Positions 16,993 through 27,000 of a stretch of 64,000 nt of DNA are shown one piece after another; positions within the stretch are counted from its first letter, which is position 1, and each line of letters begins with the position of its first letter. The stretch covers positions 124,001 to 188,000 of the forward strand of contig PNKE01000014.1 of the NCBI GenBank assembly GCA_013822245.1, written 5' to 3'. Made by a program: the position numbers and the translations under genes. Origin of the DNA: Candidatus Solibacter sp. GTDB taxonomy: Bacteria > Acidobacteriota > Terriglobia > Bryobacterales > Bryobacteraceae. The notes beneath the pieces are model-generated. The model did not search any database and was not told the DNA's origin. It saw nothing but the letters and a program-made list of their open reading frames with translations.

Positions 16993-17909
16993 TGCGTAAC
17001 TCGATCCTCGCCCTGCTGCTCACCGCCGGCCTCACGCAGGCCGCCACCCACCATGTCCTCTGCGCCGGTCTCGGCGGCGAACCCGACTACGACACCCGTT
17101 TCACCTCGCTCGTCACCGACGCCCAGAAACTGCTCGCCTCGCCCGGCGACACCGTCACCGCCCTCACCGGCGCACAGTCATCGAAGGACTCGCTCCGCGC
17201 CGCCATCGCCAAAGCCATCGCCGCCGCCACGCCCGACGATACCCTCGTCATCACCCTCATCGGCCACGGAACATTCGACGGCTCCGACTACCGCTTCAAC
17301 ATTCCCGGCCCCGATCTCACCGCCGCTGAACTCGACCAGTGGCTCGCCCCGGCGCGCGCCCGCATCGTGGTCGTTCTGGCTACATCGGCCTCCGGCGGCG
17401 CTATCGCCACGCTGCGTCACCCCAACCGCATCATCATCTCGGCCACCCGTTCCGGCGCCGAGAAAAATGCCGTCGTCTTCTCCCGCTTCTGGGTCGACGC
17501 CCTGCGCGACGCCGCCGCCGACTCCGACAAAAACGAATCCGTCAGCGCCCTGGAAGCCTTCCGCTTCGCCGCCCTCAAGACTACCCGTTACTACGAAACC
17601 CTCAAACGCCTGGCCACCGAGCACCCGGTGATCGAGGACACCGGCAAAGCCGACGCTGTCGCCGATCCCTCGCCCCAGAACGGCCAGGGCCTGCTCGCCT
17701 CCCGCACCCCCATCGCACGCTTCGGCTCGGTCCAGAAAGCACTCGCCGACCCCGCCAAACAAGCCCTGCTCAAGCGCAAGGAGACCGTCGAACAGGCCAT
17801 CGACAAGCTGAAATACGAAAAGGCAGCCCTGCCGCTGGCCGACTACCGCAAACAGCTCTCGGCCCTTCTCCTGCAACTGGCCCAGATCCAGGAGGAGATC
17901 GAAAAATGA
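16992..17909 (+). CDS. Exported caspase/legumain-like protein lacking the catalytic cysteine
   Basis: The 305-residue protein starts at the ATG overlapping the previous TGA. MRNSILALLLTAGLTQAATH is a signal peptide. DTLVITLIGHGTFDGSDYRF has the conserved His-Gly motif of the caspase-haemoglobinase fold (families C13/C14). Where an active member has strand-Asp-x-Cys-x-SGG, this protein reads VVVLATSASGGAIATL, so the catalytic cysteine is replaced by Ser or Ala. It is therefore a probable pseudo-protease or binding domain. The C-terminus (from about 230) is helical and charged and probably forms a coiled coil (ETVEQAIDKLKYEKAAL, LLLQLAQIQEEIEK). It sits within the MoxR operon between the vWA and TPR genes. 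Confidence 0.75.
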   Translation: MRNSILALLLTAGLTQAATHHVLCAGLGGEPDYDTRFTSLVTDAQKLLASPGDTVTALTGAQSSKDSLRAAIAKAIAAATPDDTLVITLIGHGTFDGSDYRFNIPGPDLTAAELDQWLAPARARIVVVLATSASGGAIATLRHPNRIIISATRSGAEKNAVVFSRFWVDALRDAAADSDKNESVSALEAFRFAALKTTRYYETLKRLATEHPVIEDTGKADAVADPSPQNGQGLLASRTPIARFGSVQKALADPAKQALLKRKETVEQAIDKLKYEKAALPLADYRKQLSALLLQLAQIQEEIEK

Positions 17910-20125
17910 TCCTCCGCCTGAGCCTCGCCCTGTTGCCCGTGCTGCTGTCAGCCGCGCCGGCCGAAGACTGCTGGCAACACGCCAAGTCCGGCCGCCGCGA
18001 CCAGGCGCTCTCCTGCTTCCTCATCGCCACCCGCTCCAACGACGCCTGGACCCAGGCCGAAGGCTTCTGGTATCTCGGCGACTTCAAAGCCTCCAACGAA
18101 GCCTTTCGCGCCGCCGTCCGCCGCCGTCCCGAGGATCCCGAGGTCCGCATCCGTTGGGGCCTCATGCTTCTCGAACGCTTCAATACATCGGATTCCGCCG
18201 ACCTGTTCTCCGAAGCCCTCAAGCAGAAACCCGGCTATGCCCCAGCGCTTCTCGGCCTCGCCCGGACCGCTGCTGAGTCCTTCGACCGCCGGGCGATGGA
18301 CTACGCCACCCAGGCAGTCAAGGCCGACCCCAACCTCGTCGAAGCCCGCGAACTCCTCGCCTCCCTCCACCTCGAAGACGTCAACCAAACCAAGGCCCGC
18401 GAAGAAGCCGAAGCTGCCCTCAAACTCTCGCCCGACGCCCTCGACGCACACGCCCTGCTCGCCACCATCGAAATCCTCAACGACCGCGCTTCGCTTGACC
18501 CCGCCGCCAACCCGCCTCTCGCCAAGATGCTCGCCCGCAGCCCCACTTACGGCCAGGGCTATGCCCGCATCGCCCACTGGCTCGTCCTCAACCGCCGCTA
18601 CTCCGACGCCATCGCGGCCTACCGCCAGGCCCTGGCGCTGGACCCCTCGCTGGACCGCGCCAAATCCCAGCTCGCCATCAACCTCATGCGCATCGGCCTG
18701 GATGCCGAAGCCCGCCGGCTGCTCGTCGAATGCTACGAAAACGGTCTCCGCAACGCCGCCACCGTCAACACCCTCCGCCTGCTCGACTCCTACCCGCGCT
18801 TCAAGACCATCAAGACCCCCCGCGCCATCATCAAGCTCCACTCCTCCGAAGCCGACCTGCTCGAACCCTACGTCGTCCGCGAAACCGAACGCGCCATCGC
18901 CACTTACGAAAAGAAGTACGGCCTGACCCTGCCCGGACCCGTCCAGCTCGAACTCTACCCCGACCACGAAGACTTCGCCGTCCGCACCATGGGCATGCCC
19001 GGTCTCGGCGCTCTCGGCGTCACCTTCGGACTCGCCGTCGCCATGGACTCGCCCTCCGGCCGCCCGCCCGGCGAGTTCCACTGGGCCAGCACCCTCTGGC
19101 ACGAACTCAGCCACGTCTTTGCCCTCGTCGCCACCAACCACCGCGTCCCACGCTGGTTCACCGAAGGTCTCGCCGTCCACGAAGAGACGGCAACGAATCC
19201 CGAATGGGGCGACCGCCTGGCACCGCCCATCGTTCAGGCGATGAAAGAAAAAAAGCTCCTCCCCATCGCCACGCTCGACCGCGGCTTCATCCGTCCGGCC
19301 TATCCGCAACAGGTGATCGTCAGTTACTTCCAGGCGGGTCGCATCTGCGACTACATCCACCAGCGTTGGGGCTGGGCCAAGCTGCTCGAAATGCTCAATC
19401 TCTTCAAACAGGTCCGCCCCACGTCAGAGGTCGTCCAGGCCGCTCTCGGCATGACGCCCGAAGACTTCGACAAGCAGTTCCTCGCCTGGCTCGAAAAAGC
19501 ACACGCGACCCCTCTGGCCGGCTACGACGCCTTCATGAAGGCCCTCAAACAGCTCAAGCAGGACCTCGCCTCGAAGGACGACGCCGCCCTTCTCAAAACC
19601 GCCGCCGCCATGGAAGCCGCCTACCCCGAATACGTCGAATCCGGCAACCCCTACGAAGCCGCCGCCGATGCTCTTATCCGGAGGGATGACAAAGCGAAAG
19701 CCCGCGAGTGGCTCTGGAAGTACGTCCGGCGCGGCGGCCGCTCGCCCGAATCCATCCAACTCCTCGCCAAACTCGAAGAAGAGGCCGGCAACATCGAAAA
19801 GGCCGTCGAAGTTCTCGAACGCCAGCTCTGGATCTATCCCGTCAAGGACGAAGCGCTTCACAGCCGTCTCGGCGACCTCCGCGCCTCGCTCGGCCGCTGG
19901 CCGGGCGCGGCCGAGGAGTTCGCCGCCGTTGTCGCCATGAAACCGGCCGACCCGGCCCAGGCCCACTACCGTCTCGCCAACGCCTACAAACACACAGGCC
20001 GCCTCGACGCCGCCCAGGAACACGTTCTGCTGGCGCTTGAAGCCGCGCCCGGCTACCGTCCGGCGCAGAAACTGCTGCTTGAATTGAATTCGATGGGCGA
20101 CAAGCCCCAGGGAAGGCAACCATGA
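17906..20125 (+). CDS. Exported TPR protein with a gluzincin-type metallopeptidase domain
   Basis: The product is 739 residues; the ATG at 17906 overlaps the previous stop (ATGA) and GGAGGAG precedes it. A short signal peptide (MILRLSLALLPVLLSAAPA) is followed by N-terminal tetratricopeptide-like repeats (DLFSEALKQKPGYAPALLGL, AIAAYRQALALDPSLDRAK). The central domain contains STLWHELSHVFALVATNH, an HExxH zinc site, with a downstream WFTEGLAVHEE giving the third ligand glutamate, as in peptidase MA-like families. More TPR repeats occupy the C-terminal third. It probably acts in the periplasm on a protein or as an assembly factor for the MoxR system. Confidence 0.85.
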   Translation: MILRLSLALLPVLLSAAPAEDCWQHAKSGRRDQALSCFLIATRSNDAWTQAEGFWYLGDFKASNEAFRAAVRRRPEDPEVRIRWGLMLLERFNTSDSADLFSEALKQKPGYAPALLGLARTAAESFDRRAMDYATQAVKADPNLVEARELLASLHLEDVNQTKAREEAEAALKLSPDALDAHALLATIEILNDRASLDPAANPPLAKMLARSPTYGQGYARIAHWLVLNRRYSDAIAAYRQALALDPSLDRAKSQLAINLMRIGLDAEARRLLVECYENGLRNAATVNTLRLLDSYPRFKTIKTPRAIIKLHSSEADLLEPYVVRETERAIATYEKKYGLTLPGPVQLELYPDHEDFAVRTMGMPGLGALGVTFGLAVAMDSPSGRPPGEFHWASTLWHELSHVFALVATNHRVPRWFTEGLAVHEETATNPEWGDRLAPPIVQAMKEKKLLPIATLDRGFIRPAYPQQVIVSYFQAGRICDYIHQRWGWAKLLEMLNLFKQVRPTSEVVQAALGMTPEDFDKQFLAWLEKAHATPLAGYDAFMKALKQLKQDLASKDDAALLKTAAAMEAAYPEYVESGNPYEAAADALIRRDDKAKAREWLWKYVRRGGRSPESIQLLAKLEEEAGNIEKAVEVLERQLWIYPVKDEALHSRLGDLRASLGRWPGAAEEFAAVVAMKPADPAQAHYRLANAYKHTGRLDAAQEHVLLALEAAPGYRPAQKLLLELNSMGDKPQGRQP

Positions 20126-21141
20126 TGACAGAAGTCGATACTCAAACCCTCCGCGCGCGCGTCGAGCGCTTCCAGCAGGTCCGCCTGGCGATGATCGCCG
20201 AGGTCCGTAAGGTCATCGTCGGCCAGGACGAAGTCCTCGAACAGCTCATGATCGCCCTGTTCGTCGGCGGCCACTGCCTCATCACCGGCATGCCCGGCAC
20301 CGCCAAGACGCTGCTGGTCCGCACCATCGCCCAGACCCTCGGCCTCGAATTCAAACGCATCCAGTTCACCCCCGACCTGATGCCCTCCGACATCACCGGC
20401 ACCGATATTCTTGAAGACGATCCCACCACCGGCCGCCGTCTCTGGACCTTCGTCAAAGGCCCCATCTTCGGCAACGTCATCCTCGCCGACGAAATCAACC
20501 GCACCCCGCCCAAGACCCAGGCCGCCCTGCTCGAAGCCATGCAGGAGCTCTCCTGCACCGTCCGCGGCAACCACTACAAATTGCCCGCGCCCTTCTTCGT
20601 CCTGGCCACCCAGAACCCCATCGAACTCGAAGGCACCTACCCGCTGCCCGAAGCCCAACTCGACCGCTTCATCTTCAACACCCTGCTCGAATACCTCAGC
20701 GAGGAAGACGAAATGAAGGTGATCGGCCTCACCACCAGCACCGACAGCGCCCGGCCCGTCGCCGTCACCACCGCCGAGGAGATCCTTTCCTTCCAGCAAC
20801 TCGTCCGTATGGTCCCCATCGCCGACGAAGTCGCCCGTTACGCCATCGCGCTGGTCCGCGCCACCCGTAGCTCCGACCCCTCCTCGCCCGACTTCGTCAA
20901 GAAATACGTCAACTTCGGCGCCAGCGTCCGAGGCGCGCAGTATCTGGTCCTCACCGCCAAGGCCCGCGCCCTGATGAACGGCCGCCACCACGTCACGTAT
21001 GAGGACGTCACCGCCGTGGCCCGCCCCATCCTCCGCCACCGCATCCTGCTCAGCTTCCAGGCCGAAAGCGACCGCCTGTCGCCGGACGACATCCTCATCC
21101 GCCTGCTCGAAGCCCGCCCGCCGCAGGGGGCCAAAGGGTAA
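20122..21141 (+). CDS. MoxR-family AAA+ ATPase
   Basis: The 339-residue protein is a complete MoxR ATPase. Walker A is GMPGTAKTLL, Walker B is VILADEINRTPPKTQAALLE, and sensor 1 is FFVLATQNPIELEGTYPLPE. The C-terminal lid domain has ILSFQQLVRMVPIADEVARY and later VRGAQYLVLTAKARALMNGR. MoxR proteins act as chaperone-like ATPases with vWA partners in activating or assembling metal enzymes or envelope complexes. The start overlaps the TPR gene stop by four bases and GGAAGG precedes it. It is the central enzyme of the eight-gene operon. Confidence 0.95.
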   Translation: MMTEVDTQTLRARVERFQQVRLAMIAEVRKVIVGQDEVLEQLMIALFVGGHCLITGMPGTAKTLLVRTIAQTLGLEFKRIQFTPDLMPSDITGTDILEDDPTTGRRLWTFVKGPIFGNVILADEINRTPPKTQAALLEAMQELSCTVRGNHYKLPAPFFVLATQNPIELEGTYPLPEAQLDRFIFNTLLEYLSEEDEMKVIGLTTSTDSARPVAVTTAEEILSFQQLVRMVPIADEVARYAIALVRATRSSDPSSPDFVKKYVNFGASVRGAQYLVLTAKARALMNGRHHVTYEDVTAVARPILRHRILLSFQAESDRLSPDDILIRLLEARPPQGAKG

Positions 21142-21147
21142 CCATCC

Positions 21148-22035
21148 ATGCACCAGCGGTTCCTCGACCCGCAGATTCTGGCCGGCATCGCCAACCTCGA
21201 GTTGACGGCGCGCACGGTTGTCGACGGCTTCATCGCCGGCCTGCACCGTTCGCCCGACTTCGGCTTCTCGCAGGAGTTCGCCGAATACCGCCAGTATGTC
21301 CCCGGCGACGATCTGCGCTACGTCGATTGGAATGTCTATGCCCGCTCCGGCCGGCTCTACCTGAAGCGCTACCACGGCGAAACCAACACCCGGCTCACCG
21401 TCCTGCTCGACCGGTCCAACTCGATGGAATTCGCCTCCCAGGGCATCCGCAAGATCGACTACGCCCGCTACCTCGCCGCCTCCATGGCCTACCTCGCCCA
21501 CCACCAGCGCGACGCCGTCGGCCTGATCACCTTTGACGACGACATCCGCGACTTCATCCCGCCCTCCTCGCGCCAGGGCCAGTGGATGAAGGTGCTCCAT
21601 GCCATCGACCGCGCCGAACCCGGCCACCGCACTGACTTCGCCAAGCCCTTCCTCCAGTTCCAGGAAGTTCTGCGCTCGCGCGGCATCGTCCTGGTTATCT
21701 CTGACTTCTACGCCGACCCGGTCGCCGTCGCCCGCACCGTCGCCCCCTTGCGCCACCGCGGCAACGACGTCATCCTGTTCCATGTCCTCGACCCCATGGA
21801 GGTCGCCCCCGTCTTCAACGAGCCTAAGATCCTCATCGATCTCGAAACCGGCCACGAGCTGGAAGTGTCGCCCGAATACGCCCAGGGCCCTTATCGCCGC
21901 AAGATCGACTCCCACCTCGCCGCCATGAAGAGCGAGGCCGAAGCCGCCGGTCTCACCTACCTGCTCGCCGAAACCAACAAGCCGCTGGACCGCGCCCTGC
22001 GCGAATACCTTTCCATCCGTCAGGGGAGGCTCTAA
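21148..22035 (+). CDS. DUF58-domain (vWA-like) protein
   Basis: The protein has 295 residues and immediately follows the MoxR gene. The DUF58 signature is clear: FGFSQEFAEYRQYVPGDDLR, YVDWNVYARSGRLYLKRYHG, then TVLLDRSNSMEFAS with the MIDAS-like DxSxS. The C-terminus GHELEVSPEYAQGPYRRKID is also typical. DUF58 proteins are standard partners of MoxR ATPases. No signal peptide is present, so it should be cytosolic or peripheral. Confidence 0.93.
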   Translation: MHQRFLDPQILAGIANLELTARTVVDGFIAGLHRSPDFGFSQEFAEYRQYVPGDDLRYVDWNVYARSGRLYLKRYHGETNTRLTVLLDRSNSMEFASQGIRKIDYARYLAASMAYLAHHQRDAVGLITFDDDIRDFIPPSSRQGQWMKVLHAIDRAEPGHRTDFAKPFLQFQEVLRSRGIVLVISDFYADPVAVARTVAPLRHRGNDVILFHVLDPMEVAPVFNEPKILIDLETGHELEVSPEYAQGPYRRKIDSHLAAMKSEAEAAGLTYLLAETNKPLDRALREYLSIRQGRL

Positions 22036-24012
22036 ATGGGCTTCCTCGCGCCCATCTTCCTCACCGGCCTTGGCCTTCTCGCCTTGCCGCTCTGGCTCCA
22101 CCTGCTCAAGCGCCACCGCTCGACGCCGCAGAAGTTCAGCTCGCTCATGTTCTTCGAACGCTCCACCTCGGCCAGCGTCAAGCAGCGCCAGCTCGACTAC
22201 ATCCTGCTCCTGCTGCTGCGCCTCGCCCTGCTCGCCCTGGCCGTCTTCGCCTTCACCCGCCCCTACGTCCTCAGCGCCCTGCTGCCCGCTGAAAAGGCCG
22301 GCCTGACCATCATCGCCATCGACGAATCCGCCAGCATGGGCGCTGAAAACAAACTCGAACGCGCCAGGAACGGCGCCATCGGCGTCATCGACTCGCTGCC
22401 CGCCGGCGCCCGCGCCCGCATCCTCGCCTTCGGCGCTTCCACCCATCTGCTCACCGATGCCATCTCTGAGAAGGACCAGTTGAAAGCCGCCATCCGGTCA
22501 GTCAAAGTCACCGCTTCGCGCAGCAGCCTTGGCGATCTCGCCGCGTCGCTCCGCAACATCGGCCGTTCGACAGCCGAGGCCAAAACCGTCCACCTGTTCA
22601 GTGACCTGCAACGCTCGTCAATGCCTGCCGCGTTCAACGAGCTGCGCCTCGATTCCGGCATGAGCCTCACCGTCCACCCCATCGAGGGCAGGCAGAAAGA
22701 AAATTGGACGGTCGAATCCGTCAACGCCCCCGCGCGCCTGCTCGACGCCTCCACCGCCCGCATCGAAGCCGTCCTGGCCGGCTACCATACCCCCGCCGCC
22801 ACCCGCACGGCCGTGCTCCGCGCCGCAGGCCGGGAAGTGGCCCGCAAGCCCATCTCCGTCCCCGCCGCGGGCAAGGCGACGGTGGTTTTTGAAGGCGGAC
22901 TGAACATCCCTTACGGTTTCGCCCAATGCGAAGTGGCTCTGCTCGAATCCGATGCCCTGGACTCGGACAACGCCTTCCTGTTCGCCGTCAACCGCGCCGA
23001 CCCGGAGCGCATCCTGCTGTTGGATAGCACTTCAAGTAATGCAAGTTATCTCTATGTCAATACGGCACTTGCAGCCGCTACGGGGACGCTGTTCAAGGTT
23101 GAACGGTCAGGCCCCGCGCCCTCGTTCACAGGTGTTTCCGCCGTCGTCCTCTCAAACCCCGGCGCGCTGAACCCGGCCGCCGAGGAGAGCCTGCGCAGCT
23201 ACATCCGTTCGGGTGGCGGCGCGTTGATTGCCGTCGGGCCTGCCGCGGCCGCCGCGGGCCGAGTCCCCGTGGCCGGGCTGAAAATCTCCGGCAGCCGCTA
23301 TGCTGACCGCTCAGGCGAACGCTTCGAAAGCGTCAGTTCCGCCGACCAGTCCCACCCGGCCATGGAGGGCTCCGGCCGCTGGGAATCGGTGCGCTTTTAC
23401 CAGACCTTCCAGATCGAGCCCGGCGACGCCCGTGTCATCGCCCGTTTGAGCGACTCATCGCCGCTGCTGCTCGAAGCCCGTCTCGGCGAAGGCCGTCTCC
23501 TGATTCTGGCTTCGACCATCGACGGCCTGGCCAACGACCTGCCGCTGCAACCGGCCTTTCTCCAGTTCGCCGAGAAGTCCATGCGCTATCTCAGCAGCGC
23601 CGGCGAACGTGTCCGTTCGGTCGCCGTCGATTCGAATTACGAACTGCGCCAGGCAGGCACCGCAGCCACGGTCGATGTCATTGCGCCATCGGGCCAGCGC
23701 GCGCTGTCGGTCTCCGAAGCCGCCGCGGCCCGCTCCATCCTGTTGGATGACAAGGGATTCTGGACCATCCGCCGGGCCGGCGGCCGGGCTGAAATGCTGG
23801 CCGCCAACATAGACCGCCGCGAATCGGATCTTGAAGCCATGCCCGCCGAATCGGCCGAGCTTTGGCAAGGGGCGGCAGGCTCGGGCGCGGCCGCGGTGGA
23901 ATCCGATCGCGGCACGCGCCAGTTCTGGCCGTGGCTGCTGGCGCTGGCGATCATCGCCGGTTTGGCCGAAACGTGGGTGGCAGCGAAGCATCTCAGGAGG
24001 GAGGCCGCATGA
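22036..24012 (+). CDS. BatA-like membrane protein with N-terminal aerotolerance domain and vWA domain
   Basis: The protein has 658 residues and starts directly after the DUF58 stop. MGFLAPIFLTGLGLLALPLW and LPLWLHLLKRHRSTPQKFSS are the hallmark BatA N-terminus, followed by a second helix (ILLLLLRLALLALAVFAF). IIAIDESASMGAENKLERAR is a vWA MIDAS. A later amidotransferase-like part includes SYIRSGGGALIAVGPAAA. A final helix (WPWLLALAIIAGLAETWVAA) anchors the C-terminus. Bat proteins were first linked to aerotolerance in Bacteroides and generally work with MoxR ATPases at the inner membrane. Confidence 0.88.
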   Translation: MGFLAPIFLTGLGLLALPLWLHLLKRHRSTPQKFSSLMFFERSTSASVKQRQLDYILLLLLRLALLALAVFAFTRPYVLSALLPAEKAGLTIIAIDESASMGAENKLERARNGAIGVIDSLPAGARARILAFGASTHLLTDAISEKDQLKAAIRSVKVTASRSSLGDLAASLRNIGRSTAEAKTVHLFSDLQRSSMPAAFNELRLDSGMSLTVHPIEGRQKENWTVESVNAPARLLDASTARIEAVLAGYHTPAATRTAVLRAAGREVARKPISVPAAGKATVVFEGGLNIPYGFAQCEVALLESDALDSDNAFLFAVNRADPERILLLDSTSSNASYLYVNTALAAATGTLFKVERSGPAPSFTGVSAVVLSNPGALNPAAEESLRSYIRSGGGALIAVGPAAAAAGRVPVAGLKISGSRYADRSGERFESVSSADQSHPAMEGSGRWESVRFYQTFQIEPGDARVIARLSDSSPLLLEARLGEGRLLILASTIDGLANDLPLQPAFLQFAEKSMRYLSSAGERVRSVAVDSNYELRQAGTAATVDVIAPSGQRALSVSEAAAARSILLDDKGFWTIRRAGGRAEMLAANIDRRESDLEAMPAESAELWQGAAGSGAAAVESDRGTRQFWPWLLALAIIAGLAETWVAAKHLRREAA

Positions 24013-27000
24013 GTTCACTGGATCTGTTCAGGCACTGGATTGAATCGGTCGAACGCCGGTTCCGGCGCCGGGCGCTCCTCGCCGGCGTGGCCGCGGTCAC
24101 CTGCTCGGCGTTGGCCGCCACCCTGTTGGCCGTCTGGGTGGCCAACCGTTACGCCTTCAGCGACACAAGCCTGTTGTGGGCGCGCCTCGGCGTCTTCCTG
24201 GCCATCGCCCTGGCCGTGGCTTTCGGACTAGCGATTCCCCTGGTCCGCGCCAGCCGCCGCGGCGTCGCCCAGATCGCCGAACGCCGTGACGACGGTTTCA
24301 AGGAACGCGTCCTCACCCTGGTTGAAAGCCCCGAAGGCAACCCTTTCCACGAAATTGTCGCCGAAGAGACCCTGCGCACCGCCGCCCACTGGCCCGCCGA
24401 ACGCTTTGTGCCCGGCATCGCCCTGGCCAGTCTGGCTTCGGCGGCTGTCGTCTTCGCCGGCGTTCTCGTCTGGCTCGCCGCCGCTGGACCGGGGGCATTC
24501 GGCCACGGCACGGCGCTGCTGTGGCTCGGCAAGCCGCCTGCGGGCGAAGCGTTCTATCGAATCGATGTCGCGCCCGGCGACGCCAAGGTGCGGAAGGGGT
24601 CCGACCAGGTGGTCGAAGCCCGGCTGATCGGCTTCCAGGCCGTCCAGGTTCGCCTGATGGTCCGCCTGCCCGGCCAATCGAACTGGGAGGCTGCGCCGAT
24701 GGAGCCAAAAACCGGCGTCCCCGGCACATATGGTTTCCTGATGGCCTCGTTGATGGACGACACCGAGTATCGCGTCGAAGCCGGCCGTCTGCTCAGTTCC
24801 GTCCACCGGCTCACGATTGTCGATCTGCCGGCGGTGGAAAAGATCCGCGTCACCTATAACTTCCCGTCATGGCTCGGCCTGGCCCGCCAGGTGGACGATC
24901 CCGGCGGCGACCTGCGCGCCGTCGAAGGCGCCGAGGCGCTGATCGAAGTGATCACAGACCGGCCGCTGGCCTCGGGCCAGTTGGTCCTGGACGACGGCCG
25001 CACGATCGCGCTTGAGAAGACCGGCGAGCGGACCTCCGCCGGCCGCATCCGCATCGAACGTGAAGCCGTTTATCACGTCGCAGCCATCGACGGCGGGCAA
25101 TCCGTGCGCATCAGCGAGGACTACTTCATCGAGCCTCGTAGCGAAAAGCCGCCCGAAATCCGCATCGCCCGGCCCGGCCGCGACGCCCGCGTCAGCCCCA
25201 TCGAAGAGGTTGTCGTCGAAGTCGAAGCCAGCGACGACTATGGGCTTACCGGCCTCGAACTCCGTTACTCGGTCAACGCCGGGCCTGAAAAAGCCGTCGC
25301 CTTCCCCCAGACGCGCGGCACAAAAGAAGGCAAGGGCAAGACGCTGATCGCGCTCGAGGATTACAAACTCCAGCCGGGCGATCTGCTGACGATTTATGCG
25401 GTCGGCCGCGATGCCAGGACTTCTGTCCAGACCGATATGTACTTCATCGAAGCCCAGCCGTTTGAGAAGGAATACCGGCAGGCGCAACAGGCCGGCGGAG
25501 GCGGGGCAATGGAGGGCGGAGGCGAACAGCAGCAGGGCGACATCACCAGGCGGCAGAAGGAGATCATCGCCGCCACCTGGAACGTGATCCGGTCGAAGAA
25601 GACCGCCGCTGCCCTGCGCGAGGACGGCGAGTTCCTCACCGGCATCCAGAAGAAACTGGGCGAACAGGCGCGTTCGCTGGCCGGACGCATGCAAAGCCGT
25701 GAGCTTTCGGGGACCAACGAGGAGTTCAAGAAGTTCGCCTCGGAGATGCAGTCGGCGGCGCGGGCCATGGATCAGGCGTCGGATCAGTTGAAGTCGCTCC
25801 GCTGGCGCGAGGCGTTGCAGCCGGAGCAGAAAGCGTTGCAGCATTTGCTGCGGGCCGAATCGATCTTCCGCGAAATCCAGGTGGCTTTTGGCCAACAGGG
25901 CGGCGGCGGCGGCGGAGGTGCGGGCGGCGGACAGAGCCGCGACCTCGAAAGCCTCTTTGACCTCGAACTGGACACCAACAAGAACCAGTACGAGACCGGC
26001 AACTCCTCGCAGCAGAACGCCGGCAACCGCGAGCGCCAGGTGGACGAGGCGCTGAAGAAACTGGAAGAGTTGGCCAAGCGCCAGCAGCAACTCGCCGAAC
26101 AGCAACGCCGCAACAACCAGCAGAGTTTCCAGCAGCGCTGGGAGCAGGAGATGCTCAGGCGCGAGGCCGAGCAGTTGCGCCGCCAGATGGAAGAGATCTC
26201 CAGAGGGGAGAGCGGCCAACAGGGTCAGCAGCAAGCGCAGCAAGGCCAACAAGGCCAACAGGGTCAGCAAGGTCAACAAGGCCAGCAGGGTCAACAAGGT
26301 CAACAGGGCCAGCAAGGTCAGCAAGGTCAGCAGGGTCAACAGGGCCAGCAGGGTCAATCGACAGCGCGGCAACAGGGACAGCAGGGCCAGGCCGGTCAAG
26401 CCGGGCAGCAGCGTTCGCTGGGCGAGATGGCGCGCGGCGGACAGCCGCCGGACCCGCGCATGAACCGCGCCTTGCAACAACTCGAACAGGCGATCGAGGA
26501 CATGCGGCGGGCGCAGCAGCAGGGCCCGTCGGATGCGCGCAGGGCCGCCGAACGGATGGCCGATGCCGAACAGTCGCTCGGGCGCATGCGCCGCCAGCAG
26601 ACCGGCCAGACGATGGACGATCTCGCCGGCAGGGCCCGGGATCTGGCCGGACGCCAGGAAGAGCTTGAGAAGCGGATCGCCTCGACGTTTGCACCGCGGC
26701 CGGACGGCCAGCCGGCGAAGGCTTCAGACGAACAAAACAAAGCTCTTGCGGGCGAGAAAGACGCGCTCAAACAGGACTACGAACGCCTTGAACGCGACAT
26801 GCAGTCGGCTTCACGGGCCATGGCCGGCAGCCAGCCTCAGGCGTCTTCGCAGGTGCGCGGCGCGCTGGGCGAGGCGCAGCAGAACGAACTGCGGCTGCGG
26901 CTGCAGTATGGCGCGGACCTGATCCGGCGGGGGCTGGGCAGTTTCCAAAGCCCGCGGGAGCGTGTGGTTTCGCAGATGATGCGGCTGTTGAGCGACCGGA

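Noticed and set aside
20053-22446. 797-codon minus-strand frame
   Set aside because: Antisense of MoxR, DUF58 and BatA-like genes, all of which have clear family motifs.
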